Origin: Hexactinellida sp. DTS-2022
Lineage: Eukaryota > Porifera > Hexactinellida
Direction of reading: 5' to 3'
Assembly (NCBI GenBank): GCA_028753945.1
Contig: JAPNXP010000018.1
Coordinates: 2,915,643 to 2,979,642, forward strand
DNA: 64,000 bases
Positions 24,182 to 36,674 of this stretch are shown here, in pieces (the first letter of the stretch is position 1; the number at the start of each line of letters is the position of its first letter). A program made the position numbers and the translations under genes. The notes below the pieces were generated by a model. That model had not been told where the DNA came from. It saw only the letters and a program-made list of their open reading frames with translations, and searched no databases.

Positions 24182-25672
24182 CAGTGGCGTAGCCAGACCT
24201 TGAGGCCAACCTGGGCATACTTGGGGAACTCACCCACGGCGTAGCCAGAATAAAATTTAGGGGGTCAAAGGTAAATTCAGCGAGCGTAGTGAGCGATGTA
24301 AAGGGGGCCTGGGGTGTAACCCCACAGATTTTTTACATACTTTTCACAGAGTGTACGTGAAAAACAGGGCATTATTGTTCTTGCTGGAACTATTCATACA
24401 ATCATTCATATTAATAATAATAATAGGGGATAGGGCATCCCATACAACTAAGTAATTTTAGCCATAATATTATATAATACTAGCATATTAAGCTTTCTCG
24501 GTCGCTTCTACAGCTGTAAAATCCACAGAACAACCACTTCGCAGTTGTTGTGTGGTACTAACCTCAACATCTCTCGATATTTGTGTACAGTTGTTCCAGA
24601 AACAATAATTACATTCCATTATTAAGCACAATCTCTTACAGGCTCATAGAAAGCCAATTCATATTGGTACGGCGAAAAGACGTAGAGTTTTTAATTCTCA
24701 GTGTAAATTAAAATGGTACCCGAATATTGATTCTGCTAGCTAAAATATTGTTGCGTTCAAGGCCGCACCTGCCGCACCTGCTCTTGCGGGCCTGTCATAT
24801 ATCATATGTGAATATTTTGACATTTACTAATATTTATGTCTAAGTTTACCAAAACAAATTTAACCTTCTCTTCCATGTGTTTTTCTTTATACCCTACCCT
24901 ACCTAACTAGTCGTAACTTAACTTCTGCATTGAAATTAATGGACAATAATATAATCAATAACCCTGGTAAGTGAGTCAATGAATATAAATATTGTATCAC
25001 AACTAATTGTATTACAATAATAAGAAAAAGTTACTAAGATCTCCATCCGCTATATATCACTACTCTATTTTTGTGAAAGATAGAATACTCATGTTATCCA
25101 TAATCATTCCATAGTGTGCAGCCTTTAGTTAATTGCACGAGTTAATTCGACAACAAATCTATGTTGCATGAATTTAGGCATCATTTCGAATAATTAATTT
25201 AAATACAGTCAGGTTCTTTTATTATGAACATTCAAGGGACCAAAAATTGTGTTCATAATAGAGAGACTTCATAATAAGCGAACTCAACTTAATACAAACC
25301 CTATGTAAGTTGTTAAATTGGGACCGTAGGGTTTGTTCATAATAAAAAATCTTCATATTAAGCAGACGAAATCTTGTTCATAATAAGCAGACCTGACTGT
25401 ACGTCTATAATTTTTCGGCGGCGTACGAATATTTGGTAGGGCACTATATAGATCGCATAATAGAGATTGCACACATTAGAAGAAAAAAAGCTTCGAGAAA
25501 GTATGAGAGTATTTAGATTTTGAACGGAGTATTTTGTTTGAACAAAAATAGGACAGTTAAGTAGCGGTATCCATGCAGAATATGTTTGCACCCCAACCCC
25601 ATCCTTGGACTGGATGCGCTCTTGCAGGAGGCCCTGACTATGAATTTCAGCCCCCCCCTGGCTACGCCACAG
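24182..25672. mobile_element. 1.5 kb hAT-type element (CAGTGGCGTAGCCAG ends)
   Basis: The ends CAGTGGCGTAGCCAG and CTGGCTACGCCACAG are inverted with one mismatch. The flanks CCTAGGCG and TCTAGGCG agree at 7 of 8. A minus-strand fragment with Cys pairs (MECNYCFWNNC, about 24585-24617) continues to a stop at 24488; it may be the tail of a former protein, unassigned. A 194 bp pogo-type MITE is nested at 25206-25399. Confidence 0.75.
25206..25399. mobile_element. pogo-type MITE with TTCATAATAAG motif
   Basis: Ends CAGTCAGGT and ACCTGACTG with TA on both sides (25204-25205, 25400-25401). The phrase GTTCATAATA recurs inside in both halves. Confidence 0.75.
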
Positions 25673-25680
25673 TCTAGGCG

Positions 25681-26790
25681 CATGTAAGGTGTTTTTAAAC
25701 TTGGTGTGTATGTAATAGGAGTTAAGGTGTATATAAGGTATTGCCGACGGGAAGAATATGTATTTTACTGACGCTAGGTTGCCCAAGTTAAAAGTTGTAC
25801 AAAAGCCTACAAGTTTTGTCTAGGAGGCTGCATCTGTATATGATCTTACATATATTGTCCAGCATACTAAACCTGAATATAATTTAAGGCTAGCAATATA
25901 ACTGAAAAGTTAAAATGTACTAGTCTTATTGTCTCCTAAACTCAAATATAATTAAAGGTGAAACTCATTCGATGAAATTATTTTTACCTATAACTAATTA
26001 TCGAGCTACATAGCCAATCGATGATATTCCGACTGCACTCGATACTTGATCAAGCAATATCCGAAATATTTCTTATAAAGTTAACGTATATATGAAAACG
26101 AATCCTGGATACATTCAGATTTGGAAATATACGAATCCGTCTTAATCAACTGAAGCAAGTACATGTTATTGGGTAGCCAGCAGGGATAAGATTAACATAT
26201 TTTGTAATTTGTCAAGTCTTTTTGTACACAGTTGACAACTAGGCCACTTGAGCTTGACATCTTGCAGCGAACATCGCTGAAACATTGTCCTCAAACATTG
26301 TACTATTGATACGAACAAAAATTAGCCAATAGGGAATCGTGTTAATTCTAGTACCATCAACTTAACCTCTGGAGTAACCAGATTATCCAGAATAAACATA
26401 ACACTCTTGAAACCTTTTTGGCGAATCAGTGAAATATACCTCACTCTAAAGGATGTTTAATTTAACCAGAATTTCAATATTCAAATTACATTTCATCTTA
26501 GTGTAATATAATTTAATTAATGTTTGAAATGTGAAGACTTCAAATATTTAAATTAATTAAAGATAATTATTACAAAGTGAAATTAGGAATACGTGTACGT
26601 TACTATTTAGAAAAATAGAATTGACATCATCATCAACTTGTAAAATGTTCCAACTTCCAGGTGTTTTCATTGCACTTGTACACTTGTATGAAACACATAT
26701 TAACTTACAAACCAATCAATAACAGTCATTATCTATCAGATAGTAGGTTTATGTAATATGTTCTATAGTATTCAGTATACTATAGAGTAA
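25681..26790. other. Intronic spacer
   Basis: AT-rich, no recognised feature. Confidence 0.5.
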
Positions 26791-26888
26791 TTAGTCCAGG
26801 GCCGGCGCCACCGGGGGTGTCCTGGGTGTCCGGACACCCACTGCCTCAAGCAAATGAAGCTGTGCTTGGACAGTGACACCCACTAGAG

Positions 26889-27092
26889 CAGGGGTCGGCA
26901 ACCCTAGGCACGCGTGCCACTTATGGCACGCGAAGTGTTTTCCATGGCACGCCAAGTGATTCACCAAACATTTTCCGTTGTGACCATATTATGTTTTCTC
27001 TAAAAATAAATTATGTTTGGCACGCAAGGTCATAAATATGTTGACATTATAGGTGAACTGGCACACATCATTCAAAATGTTGCCGGTTCCTG
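26889..27092. mobile_element. hAT-type MITE (CAGGGGTCGGCAAC ends)
   Basis: Ends CAGGGGTCGGCAAC and GTTGCCGGTTCCTG, with an exact 8 bp TSD CACTAGAG on each side (26881-26888, 27093-27100). It interrupts an older GC-rich repeat (about 26803-27115) with GGGTGTCC/GGACACCC and AGTGGGTGTC motifs. Confidence 0.85.
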
Positions 27093-27100
27093 CACTAGAG

Positions 27101-27734
27101 TCTAGTGGGTGTCAAAAACATATCAAAAACATAAAAAATAATAAGTAATTAAATTCAAGTTTGAATTGTTAGTGTGTTATCAGGGACTCGTGAAAGTTAT
27201 CCTGACGAGATTGTTCTATAACTATATTTTCGTTTGATTTAGAATTTCTAACAGTATTCAAACGTTGAAAACCAAATTTGGGTAACTACATCATCAAAGT
27301 CTTATGAGAATATAATTATTACGAATATTACGAGAGATGCTCAGAAAAGGATCTTATTCTTAATAAGTTCTCTCTATATCTCCAACATATTTATTACATG
27401 CTTCAAAGCAGTGCTCAGAAAGTTTTTATAGACCGTATAACCTATGTTACAGTAAGAATAAATTGAAAACAATGAGGAAGCAGTTTTTGAAGAGAAAGGG
27501 AGATGATTACTCATGGAAAGAATATCAATATAATTTATAGGTGCCTAGCAAATATTTTCAAGACCATCGAATATATTTTGTCTTTGCTATTTACTATCCT
27601 CAAAACATATAACGGGAAGGTCTTTGTGAATGATTAAAAGACTTGGTTTAACAATTGAGATATAAAGTAACTTCCAAATGTTATATTATGTAAACAATCA
27701 TGTTGATCTCGAATTTCACGTATATATAATTAGA
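27101..27734. other. Intronic spacer
   Basis: No recognised feature after the rest of the GTGGGTGTC repeat. Confidence 0.5.
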
Positions 27735-28120
27735 ATATGAATATTTATTGTTGCTGACTGCAAAAAAGGTAACAAATTAATGAAAATTCAAAATGAACTT
27801 AGAAGTTAGCTTTCAACGAGTAATATAGGGAAACAAGTATGCTGAATACCAATTTCTAAATATAATTTTACAATATAAATATTTATTGTTGTTATTTGCA
27901 AAATAGGTAGAGAAATAAATGAACATTCAAAATCAACCTAGAAGTTAGCCTCAAACGGCGGCTTACAGGTAAACAAATTGAAAGTTTGGAAATTTGTATA
28001 AAGGGATGTATATAGGCATGACAATTATTTACTAACTATAAAATCAAAGGTTTAGTGAGGAGCATGCTGCCTTGAGGTGAATAACACCGATTCCTCGCAG
28101 AGCGTCCGAGAACGAAGGGC
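27735..28120. repeat. Two diverged tandem units plus a tail, related to 60.5-60.8 kb
   Basis: Two units with the phrases ATATTTATTGTTG, AGGTA, ATTCAAAAT and TAGAAGTTAGC start near 27740 and 27875. A tail with GAGAACGAAGGGCTCG follows at about 28108. The same phrases, with GAGAACGAAGGGATCG, recur at about 60575-60800. A dispersed repeat, possibly SINE-like, is likely, but no clear pol III A and B boxes were found. Confidence 0.45.
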
Positions 28121-28471
28121 TCGTAAATACAAAAAATTTAAATGCATAAAATAATCTTACATGATTCCGGAATACGGCTCCGGTTTTAATCTACAAGTGA
28201 CTAAATGTAAATACAAGCTGAATTTGTATATTTTCCAAGTGTATAAATTAGTGTTGTTAAACGATTACTATATACAGTATAACCCCGTATATCGGGACAT
28301 GCGCGTATCGGGGTACCCCTCGTATCGGTACAGTAGGTTTGTAATTTTTTATTTTCCCTCTAAAAATAACCCCGCGTATCGGGGCGCCATTCACTTATCG
28401 GGACACTCCACCGAAGACTATTTTCTCTTGAGTAACATGATTTACTTTTGAGCAGCTTAGTATTATTTGTA

Positions 28472-28537
28472 ATGGCCGCTAAGCGTCACCCACTCAAGCT
28501 AGAGACTCGTGCTGAGGTAATCGAGGGAGTTTTATAA
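28472..28537 (+). pseudogene. N-terminal stub of a pogo transposase
   Basis: Twenty-one codons from an ATG to TAA. The pattern KRHPLKLETRAEVIEG fits the first helix of the CENP-B-type DNA-binding domain of pogo/Tigger transposases. The rest of the transposase is deleted. Confidence 0.5.
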
Positions 28538-28782
28538 AAGAAATATTCCGTGATTATCATAGATTTGTGACTCCTAGAGTAGGTAAAGTATAATGTGAAA
28601 TTGTAATGTGAAGTACTGCTTAAATATCGGCCTTAACTCTAGCTTTTGACTATATGTGTATTATTTGTTGTGTAGGTGCTAACTTAATTGTTTTAACCAA
28701 ACATATTTGAGTTCTCTTAGAATCCCGCATATCGGGGCGCTGAGCGCTTGGACGGAGGTGCCCCGATACGCGGGGTTCCACT

Positions 28783-29344
28783 CAGGGAATGAAAGGTTCA
28801 AGAACGAACTTATTGAACTTGAACTGAACGAACTGAACGCAGGGCTTTTAAGTAATTAACGGTGAACGAACTGAACGAACGCCAACGGTTACCGAACGGC
28901 AATTGAACGAACTGAACTGAACGATTTAAACTGAATAAAGATAAATTATAAATATAGATCCATTATATATAATAGGTGACTGTAAAAAGTGCTAATTCCG
29001 GACATCCTTAGTGAACTCATGTCTCTTAGCTTAGATTCTAGCTTCTTAACCTGAACTTCAGTAACAGCTTGGAGGATCGAACAGTCTATCATAAACGGAT
29101 AGTTCGACCTACTCATTGTACAATGAACGAACTGACTAAACGAATTGAACGGAATGAACGAAATGAACAAACTGAACGAACTTAATTGAACGGATTGAAC
29201 GAACGCGGGTTAGCCCGTGAACGAACTGAACGAACGCTGGTGGAGCTGAAGTTAGGAGGTGAACTTGAACGAACTGAACATGCGTAAATTTAAGATGAAC
29301 TGAATTGCGTCAATTCAGTCCGTTCGTGAACTTTTCATTCCCTG
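28783..29344. mobile_element. hAT-type MITE made of GAACGAACTGAAC repeats
   Basis: Ends CAGGGAATGAAAGGTTCA and GTGAACTTTTCATTCCCTG, with an exact 8 bp TSD GTTCCACT (28775-28782, 29345-29352). The interior is largely GAACTGAACGAAC repeats. It sits inside the right end of the pogo element; removing it and one TSD restores that end. Confidence 0.9.
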
Positions 29345-29355
29345 GTTCCACTGTA

Positions 29356-30274
29356 TTGAATAACCGATTATCAAATATTTAAAATGTATAATAACCGATT
29401 AATCGGTTATTAATAGTTTATTATCATTATCCAACAACAAGTCTACTTAGCACCATCTTGTTTTTGTTTGGTACATTTCTTGAACAAATGTGAATAATTA
29501 CTGAACAAATGAAAGTAGCAATTTAAAAGTGAGAAATTCTAATCAAATAATTTATGAAGAATTATTGGGCCTTGAAATATGCTTTCAAGAACATCAAACT
29601 TAGCTCTAACTTCCTGAATATATTTTTATTCTAAACAAGAAAACATGATGGAATGCATATAAATTGCCAACAATATATTGTCGGTCATTCAAATTCCAGA
29701 TTCTGCCACTTCGACATATCTCAAATCGAGTATTTGGGTAAGTAGGAATCCAATACAAATTACATTGGAAAATATACTAATTGAAAAGTTTTGAAAATTT
29801 CGGTAAACCTTTATACTACGTGTCCATATACATAACATGATGTAGAATATTTAAAATCTCAGAAATGATTTGTAGAGCTAGTTTTTTCTCCAATTATTCT
29901 TCAAAACAGTGAAAAAAACGGTGATTCGATGACAAAACTACCCCAAAAATGTTTTTTATAAAGTTTATCAAGAAATACTTTATAAACATTTTCAATATTA
30001 TCATTTAGAACATTTTTATGAAAAATCTGGATAGAAACACTTTGAAATCTTTTCAGTATAAATTGTTTACTTTGTACTATAATTAATGTGAGCTAAAAGT
30101 AGAATTTAAAAAAAACGTAGGTAAACGAAAACATATCATACCAGGTTGCTATGCCAAAATAATAAGTTTATAAACTTACTACTGCATCACATAGTAACTT
30201 TTGGTTGAGTTAAGCAAATACAGCTCTATAATACAAGGATTTCATACTCGTTGAATCTTGAATGCACTAGCCTT
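29356..30274. repeat. Intronic spacer with a 20 bp palindrome
   Basis: ATAACCGATTAATCGGTTAT (29391-29410) is perfectly palindromic. No other feature was recognised. Confidence 0.5.
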
Positions 30275-30282
30275 AATAATCA

Positions 30283-30376
30283 ATGTTAGAAGTGTATAAA
30301 CCACACACCAACCGCGAAGCGGTTGGTGTGTGGTTGTGTTCTGGAGCGAAGCGACATAACAAGCGAAGCGCGCTAG
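30283..30376 (+). mobile_element. Helitron family A, 3' end only
   Basis: It contains AATGTTAGAAGTGTATAAA, the perfect long hairpin (30301-30333) and the final GCGAAGCGCGCTAG before T. No 5' TCTATACTATTAAAA is found upstream, so only the 3' terminus remains. Confidence 0.75.
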
Positions 30377-32505
30377 TATTAGCTAAACTGGCAAATAAGT
30401 TCAGTTATTTAATAGTGCAATAATATATGACAGCATAATTGGTGTTCGGAGAATGTTTTTGTATCCATAGAAGATACTGTCATTAAATTACATGAATTTA
30501 TGCCGACAGTACATGCTGAATTACGTTACAAATTGAAATCAAGGTGAACATTGTACCAATCTAACATGTTTTAACAATATAAAATACTTGTCTAATTCTA
30601 GATGATGGCACGCTGTGAGGGATTACTGCAACATTTCTTTGCAAAACTTAGGAAAATTACTTTTGTGACATGAATTTTCATGGGAGCTCATGAGAAGGTG
30701 TAGTATCCATATATTCAGTAATTTGTATTTGCAGTCAATAGATGAATTTTGGATAATTAAAAAGGAAACTTTTGACCATAATACAAAGTCGCTTGGTTAA
30801 TTAAATTTACCTGATAATAGGTGAATTTGTTATTAGGCCACATAAAATAAATTACTTGTTTATTATCCATATTTTTCGAGAAAATTGGGAAGGCGGACGG
30901 GATTTTATTTTAATTTTTTTTTCTATTAATATGCAAATAACATCATCCTATGCCAATTAATATAAATATTTAATTTAATTAGAAAATAATATGACAATGC
31001 CAAATAATTAAAGTAATGCTCTAAAATATAGAACTTATTAAAAATTCATACATAGTAGGTACTCTACACAAGTTATTGCTTATATTTTGTACGATTAGGT
31101 TCATAAGATAATAATAAAATAGATCCGGACGGGTAGTTAAAATTGGGGCGGACGGGGAAGATAAACAAGTTATTTATTTTATACGGCCTTATAAGAAGAT
31201 AATTATAATTAAATGTTCGTTTAGAGACTGAAAAACTTGCTAATAGAGAAATATTGTTTTCACAGCAATTGCAATAAGGCGAAAATGTGATAATTGTAGG
31301 TACGGCCTTTAACTTGTCTGCAATGCCAAGCGACAGATATGGTAAAAGATTCCCAATTCGGAAACATGTGAATTTACAACAAAATAAAATTTACAATAAC
31401 TTATAAATTTTGCCTGTGCAAATTATACTCAAAAGGAACTTTTTTCAACAACTGGAGGTGTTGATTCTGCTTATTTAGAACCTAATTTGCTGCTAGTTGC
31501 TATTTCCTGATAGATAATTGATAGTTCTTAGGTGGAGATAATTTGGCCAAATTGTTTTATGTAGGCAGTGTTGTGACCTAGAAGGTGTTTAGAAAAAAGG
31601 TGTTTTTAAAAGGTTATCTTTTTGACATAAATTTGGGAATTTGTTTTTATATGCGTTTCAGCTCTAATGGGAGGACACAATCAAAACTAATTCGCGCATC
31701 CGAGGTTAATAACATTAGTTTGTTGGTTATGAGGCAAGAGGTAGCATATTGTAACAATATTTCTATATACACTCCAAAGTCCAAAGGTATTTGAACAATA
31801 GGAATTGTAATGCAGACACAATAATCTTCATACAGAGTATAAAAGACCAATTATACTACCCTCAATTTACTTTAAATATATTGCTATATTTATTAATTTT
31901 AAAACATTGTGTGTTTAGGTCATATTCAGCTAATATCCATGAATTGGATAGTGTTCGTGTCAAGTGTCTTGTGCCACTTGTGGCACAAATGGAAATGAGT
32001 CTGTATCTTGGTATAAAAATAAGAATAGCACCAAGAGTAAATCGCCCCAGTGCTATTAAAATCTTGGTTGGTGTATTATATAAAGATTGCCAACAAAAAT
32101 TCCAAATAAAAAACTATCCATGATCCAGAATTCCAATTAGGAGAAAGGATTCATCCTAATTCAATTTGTAACAATCAATAACCTAAATGAGAAAATTCCT
32201 AATTGGATGTCTGTTCCAAATGACAATTTTTTCAAAACTTTCATATTGCCACCCGTGCAACCCTTATAAAGAACATCTTCGATGGATGAATATATAAAAC
32301 ATTATGTTGATCTGGCAATTAAAGGGCTCGATCCCAGAATTTCAGGAGTTTATATACCATGTCACCCTGACAATACCATATAGAATGGATAAAATAACAG
32401 ATCGCGTTCGTAGGAATAAACAGCACAAAGCGTATCAATTAATGTAAATGAATAAGAGAATTAATAATGTTTGATGATATTAAAATGTTGAGACATTATA
32501 CTAAC
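30377..32505. other. Intronic stretch with an unassigned plus-strand open frame
   Basis: A 110-codon open frame (31791-32123) contains KCLVPLVAQMEMSLYLG and IAPRVNRPSAIKILVG, which looks protein-like. Broken frames precede it from about 31430 (TTGGVDSAYLEPNLL). It may be a relic of a mobile element; I do not recognise it. Confidence 0.35.
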
Positions 32506-32729
32506 CTTAACTAGATCTTCAGGACTTGAATATGGACTTTGAGTGGAACAAGGATCTACCTCATCAGGGCTACTATCTCCAGCCTGATCGGAAGATAGTT
32601 CTTCAAAGTTATTCAGAATAAGGGGAGTTTCATCTTTAGAATTCTGAATGTCCAGGGTCCCAGAAAATTTGGAAGGAGGAGTTAGTGTTCCAGTAGAAGA
32701 TTGGTCACCACTGTGATCTTGTTCATCAA
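32506..32729 (-). CDS. Exon of the large host gene (Ser/Asp/Glu-rich linker)
   Basis: The acceptor CTTCTTACTTAG and the donor GTTAAG followed by GTTAGT bound 224 bp with no stop, encoding 74 residues after a split Val codon. The sequence is polar and probably disordered, with LTPPSKFSGTL and TQSPYSSPEDLVK. It begins with 2 bases of a split codon, matching the phase 1 end of exon 36675-36951. It ends in phase 0, matching the start of exon 17663-17892. SP and TP motifs suggest possible phosphorylation sites. Confidence 0.7.
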
Positions 32730-33369
32730 CTAAGTAAGAAGAATTAAAAATAATTAAGATATTATTATCAGGAATAGTTGTGAGTAAAATGGGTACTCAT
32801 ATACGTATGTATACTATTAAAATATTTCTGTATTTCACCTGTAAATGGGAATGGCAACAATTGAAAACGGGCTAAAGAATGCAATACCGAAATTCCACTG
32901 GTCACAACAGTGACATTTTAACCCGTGTTCAATCCTAATTATTTGCACTACGGAATATATTAAATGCTATATATGTACGTGTATATAGAATTTAGAATAT
33001 TTGAATTTTGGTCTCAAATTAGGCAAATCTGGAATCCCGCCTGTGATCCACCAGTGGTGTGGCGGAAGCGGGGCCGCTGGTGGTCCTTATAAAAATTGTG
33101 TCGAATAACGTTAACGGTTAATTGATACAATGTAATTATTCAATAAAATAAATTGCCAATTTGATTATAATTAATAAGGGTGTGGGAGCACTTCAATTCT
33201 GATGCGAAATTTGGAATAAGCGCTGCTCCTCCACAAGGAAGCAAAATATTGAGCCTTCTAAATTTTCGAACATTGTTGTATTTACCAGTATAGCATTGTG
33301 GAGATAAAAAGTATATATTACACGGTCTCGTAAATATGTAAATACACTCGGGGGCGCAAGGAGTAGAGT
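32730..33369. other. Intronic spacer
   Basis: A short GC-rich piece (33048-33090, CCAGTGGTGTGGCGGAAGC) looks like a solo hAT MITE end. Otherwise nothing recognised. Confidence 0.45.
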
Positions 33370-34770
33370 CTGCAATCCGGATAGTAATATCCGGATATTA
33401 AAGCGATCACTATTATCCGATATCCGGATAATGATCAGTCGGATAACCGCCTGAAATAATTAATAAAGTTATACAGTAGAACTTCCCAAAACGGACACAC
33501 CGAAAAAGCGGACAACTCCTCTACAACGGACAAACATCCTAGAACGGAATGAATTTACCATACATGCAACATTTAAGCAGTCTCAGAGAACGTAAAACAC
33601 CGAATTCCGAAAAACGGACAGGAACTGTTCCCGAACGATGTGTCTAAACACAAAATTTCTTTAAAGAACGCACAACCAGAACCTATACCCAATAGTTTTC
33701 ATGAATATCTCAAATTTAACAAGCTAAAAAGTAAGTAGCTATACAAGTCTAGTGTCAAGTCTCACTCCAAGTAATCTTTGGACCCATTTAAGCGTGATAC
33801 ATGGTAACCCCGTACAAGTGAATTGATCTCCAAAACTTGAACATTAGCATCTTTAATTGTTAAGTTTTGATTGTCCTTTTAAAAAAGTATTCAAGATGTA
33901 CTTAAACAAAGTTTCCAAGAGTATACCTATCTAGATTGTTATTTGTACTTGTATGTAGTAGCTTATCCATACCCCACTCAATATCAGGTCAACATAAACT
34001 TTTAAATTGTAGACTGGGATGCACTAATATATGGAAATATTTAATCAACCACAATATTTTACAAATATTTCTAAATCTAGCAGTATTAGCAAGTGACTTA
34101 TTACTCAATATAATCACTCTAAAGTAACACTTAGGACTTTCTCCAGTAACTATTCAGCCATAGTGAATAAACACATGTAAACTGCACTCAAAATGATGTA
34201 TTTGGATGATTTCATAAAGTTAAGGACGAGTATCCGAGAATCGGACATCTCTAAACAACGGATAACGCCATGTCCCCAATGTGCCCGTTATTCAGAACTC
34301 CACTGTATGTGTAAATCTTTTCTATGGAATTATGTGGTACCATTGATCCAATAATATTTTGTTAAGATTAACTACTTTCACAAGTCATTTACGTGCTTCA
34401 ATCGTCAGATACCAATTGTTTTATTGTAACACCTTATATATACTCAACATATGCATAGAGACTTATGCTACTTCATGGTTATTGTATAAAATTGACTTAA
34501 AATAACAATGTTATGAAGTTTAGAACTATAGCAATATATTTAAAGTCATTTTAGAGTAGCTTAATTAAACAGCCGTAAACAAACTATTAGGAGCACATTG
34601 TGTCTGGAATAGAATTACTGTTGTTTAAATACTTTTGTGCTGGTCAGTGTATATTGAGACAAATAACCAACTCTGTTAATATTACAACATGCACTGCTAA
34701 TAAACGGGTATCCGGATATCCGGATAGCTAAATGAAATACTATCCGGCATCCGGATAATTAAGAATGAAG
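33370..34770. repeat. TATCCGGATA-rich repeat split by a pogo-type MITE
   Basis: ATCCGGATA motifs cluster at 33377-33450 and again at 34705-34762, on either side of the pogo-type element at 33474-34305. The two clusters are probably the ends of an older element. Confidence 0.5.
33474..34305. mobile_element. pogo-type element (CAGTAGAACTTCCCAAAACG)
   Basis: Left end CAGTAGAACTTCCCAAAACG followed by ACGGACA repeats; right end CAGAACTCCACTG, with TA on both sides. No transposase was recognised in the 832 bp. Confidence 0.72.
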
Positions 34771-34975
34771 GATAATTCCAAACACTAGCCAGGGAAATTC
34801 AGAGGGGCACAATGAATTTAAACTATCAATTATTGGTTAGCAATGAAACAACATAATGTATATGTATCGTAGTAACTATAAATACTCGGGCTAAAACATT
34901 GTTGGGCGTAGCTATCACTATAGAACTATACTACAATTGATTACTGGGGAATTAGTCAACAACCTCTTAAATGTA

Positions 34976-35126
34976 CAGTAGACTCCGCTTAATAGAGACA
35001 ACTCGGGACCAGGTTGATTTGAACCGATTAAGCGAAAATATTCAAGCCCAACTATCATTCTGTCCTATATATCCTGTTAAATGTTTACCCTATGTAGCGG
35101 GGAAATCTATTAACCGGAGTCGACTG
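34976..35126. mobile_element. pogo-type MITE, 151 bp
   Basis: CAGTAGACTCCGCTTAAT on the left and ATTAACCGGAGTCGACTG on the right, flanked by TA. Its end is a variant of the one at 7435. Confidence 0.8.
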
Positions 35127-35178
35127 TATATCTTGGAAATTCTTCATAAATATTAACAATTCTATCAAATATATATAG

Positions 35179-35638
35179 CAGAGATGCAGCGGTCCGGAAA
35201 TTTCATGGACCGGACCGGACCGTCATGATTTTTTTCTGGACGGTCCGGACCGGTCCAGACCGTATGATAAAAATATTGGATCGGTCTGGACCGGTCCAGA
35301 CCGATCAATGGTCCAAACCGTTATATCTCTTATTTGGACAGTTACAGACCACATAGTAGAGTGGCTAATTATATCCACTTGTATTTATAAGATACTTATT
35401 ACTTATGTGCTTGTAAACAATAGGAAATAACGGATTGGAGCCTGATCGTTTGTCCAATCTAGGATGAGTCCAGACCTATGAACCGTTCCAGACCGATGAA
35501 CGGTCCAGACCGTTATATCGTTAATTTGGACCGGTCCAGACCGCACTTGAAAATAAGCGGACCGGACCGACCTGAAACCGGTCGGTCCGGTCCGGTCCCG
35601 GTCTGGACCGCAGTCCGGTCCAGACCGCTGCATCTCTG
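35179..35638. mobile_element. hAT MITE with GGTCCGGACC repeats
   Basis: The ends CAGAGATGCAGCGGTC and GACCGCTGCATCTCTG are exact inverted repeats with an exact TSD ATATATAG (35171-35178, 35639-35646). The interior is nearly all GGTCCAGACCGGTCC-type motifs plus a unique stretch shared with the hAT at 20085-23340. Open frames across it are an artefact of the repeats. Confidence 0.92.
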
Positions 35639-35646
35639 ATATATAG

Positions 35647-36674
35647 TAAGAAAGGATCTACAGCAGAGGAGGAAATTAACGCTGGGTAAGGCGGGGAAGG
35701 CATTTTACGGTCTGCATACATATTTCATAATTTGAATAATTAACAACGGCTGACATATATGTAGGCCGCCGACATATAGGCAAATTTATACGACATATAT
35801 AGGCATTTGGCCGACATTCAAGCAAATCTTCAAATCTTGAAGACTTATAAGGAATTAACATAAAATTGAACGAATTAGAAGAAGTCATTGGAATTTTAGA
35901 AACTAGATATATATATCAAAAGACGAATATAAATACATATTATGATGCGAGTAACTGTATTGCTTCAATGTATGCTGATATTACTGTAATATTGAAGATT
36001 ACTTATGTTAAGTATAATGCCCCAAACCACGAAACATCTGTAGGATATTATTCTAGGTATTATAAGTTGCGAACAGGAGAATGGCTAATGAATCAAAATT
36101 AATTGGTACAAGTTACAATAATATCACCTTGAAGCGGATAATCCGGAAAGACATTAAGTTTGTACATAGGTAGGTAATCAATATACAATGCGACTGTTGT
36201 GCCAGTAAACATTAAGTAACGCTTCCAATGGGGAAAGTCGTTAGCCAATTCGTAGCAAACCAACTTTTTGTCATAGAAAAATGATCATATAAGTAGGGCA
36301 GCAGATTTTCCGGGATTGTAATACTGATCGCATGAGACCTTATTGCAAAAACACATACACTTGCTAAACTATCCCAAGTATTAATTGGACTAAACCCTAA
36401 TTGTATGTATTACTATATGTGATGTGCTAAAATAGGCATATTAATGCACTTGACACTTCTTATATGCTCCACAGCATCAAAGATTAGATATAATTTATTA
36501 TTATAATTCGCCAAGAAGCATTAGTGAGGCGTAAGTGAGCAAGCAATAATCCAATGTCCTCGTTTAATTAATATCAAATTGAAGTGGGTACCAGTTAGGA
36601 AAGTGTAACGCTACAAAATGAGTCATGTTCTTTTCACTACAATTAACAACAAATAACAATTAAATGTAAGATAC
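35647..36674. other. Intronic spacer
   Basis: A short cluster of GACATATA(T/G)AGGC repeats near 35750-35815. Nothing else recognised. Confidence 0.5.

Larger units (their letters stand above)
28275..29353 (+). mobile_element. Internally deleted pogo/Tigger-type element
   Basis: Left end CAGTATAACCCCGTATATCG, right end CGCGGGGTTCCACTG, with TA on each side. CGTATCGGGG-type repeats lie inside both ends. The right end is split by a MITE (28783-29344). A 21-codon stub at 28472-28537 (MAAKRHPLK, then ETRAEVIEGVL, then stop) resembles the start of a pogo transposase with its CENP-B-like helix-turn-helix, so this derives from a coding element. Confidence 0.8.

Noticed and set aside
25358..25786. 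142-codon minus-strand frame
   Set aside because: It crosses the ends of two transposons and has no protein-like pattern.
31791..32123. 110-codon plus-strand frame as a host gene
   Set aside because: No splice sites, start context or recognised family; broken frames before it suggest a relic, so it is only noted in the spacer entry.
35403..35721. Open frames rich in Arg, Gly and Pro
   Set aside because: They lie in the GGTCCGGACC repeats of a MITE with perfect ends and TSD.
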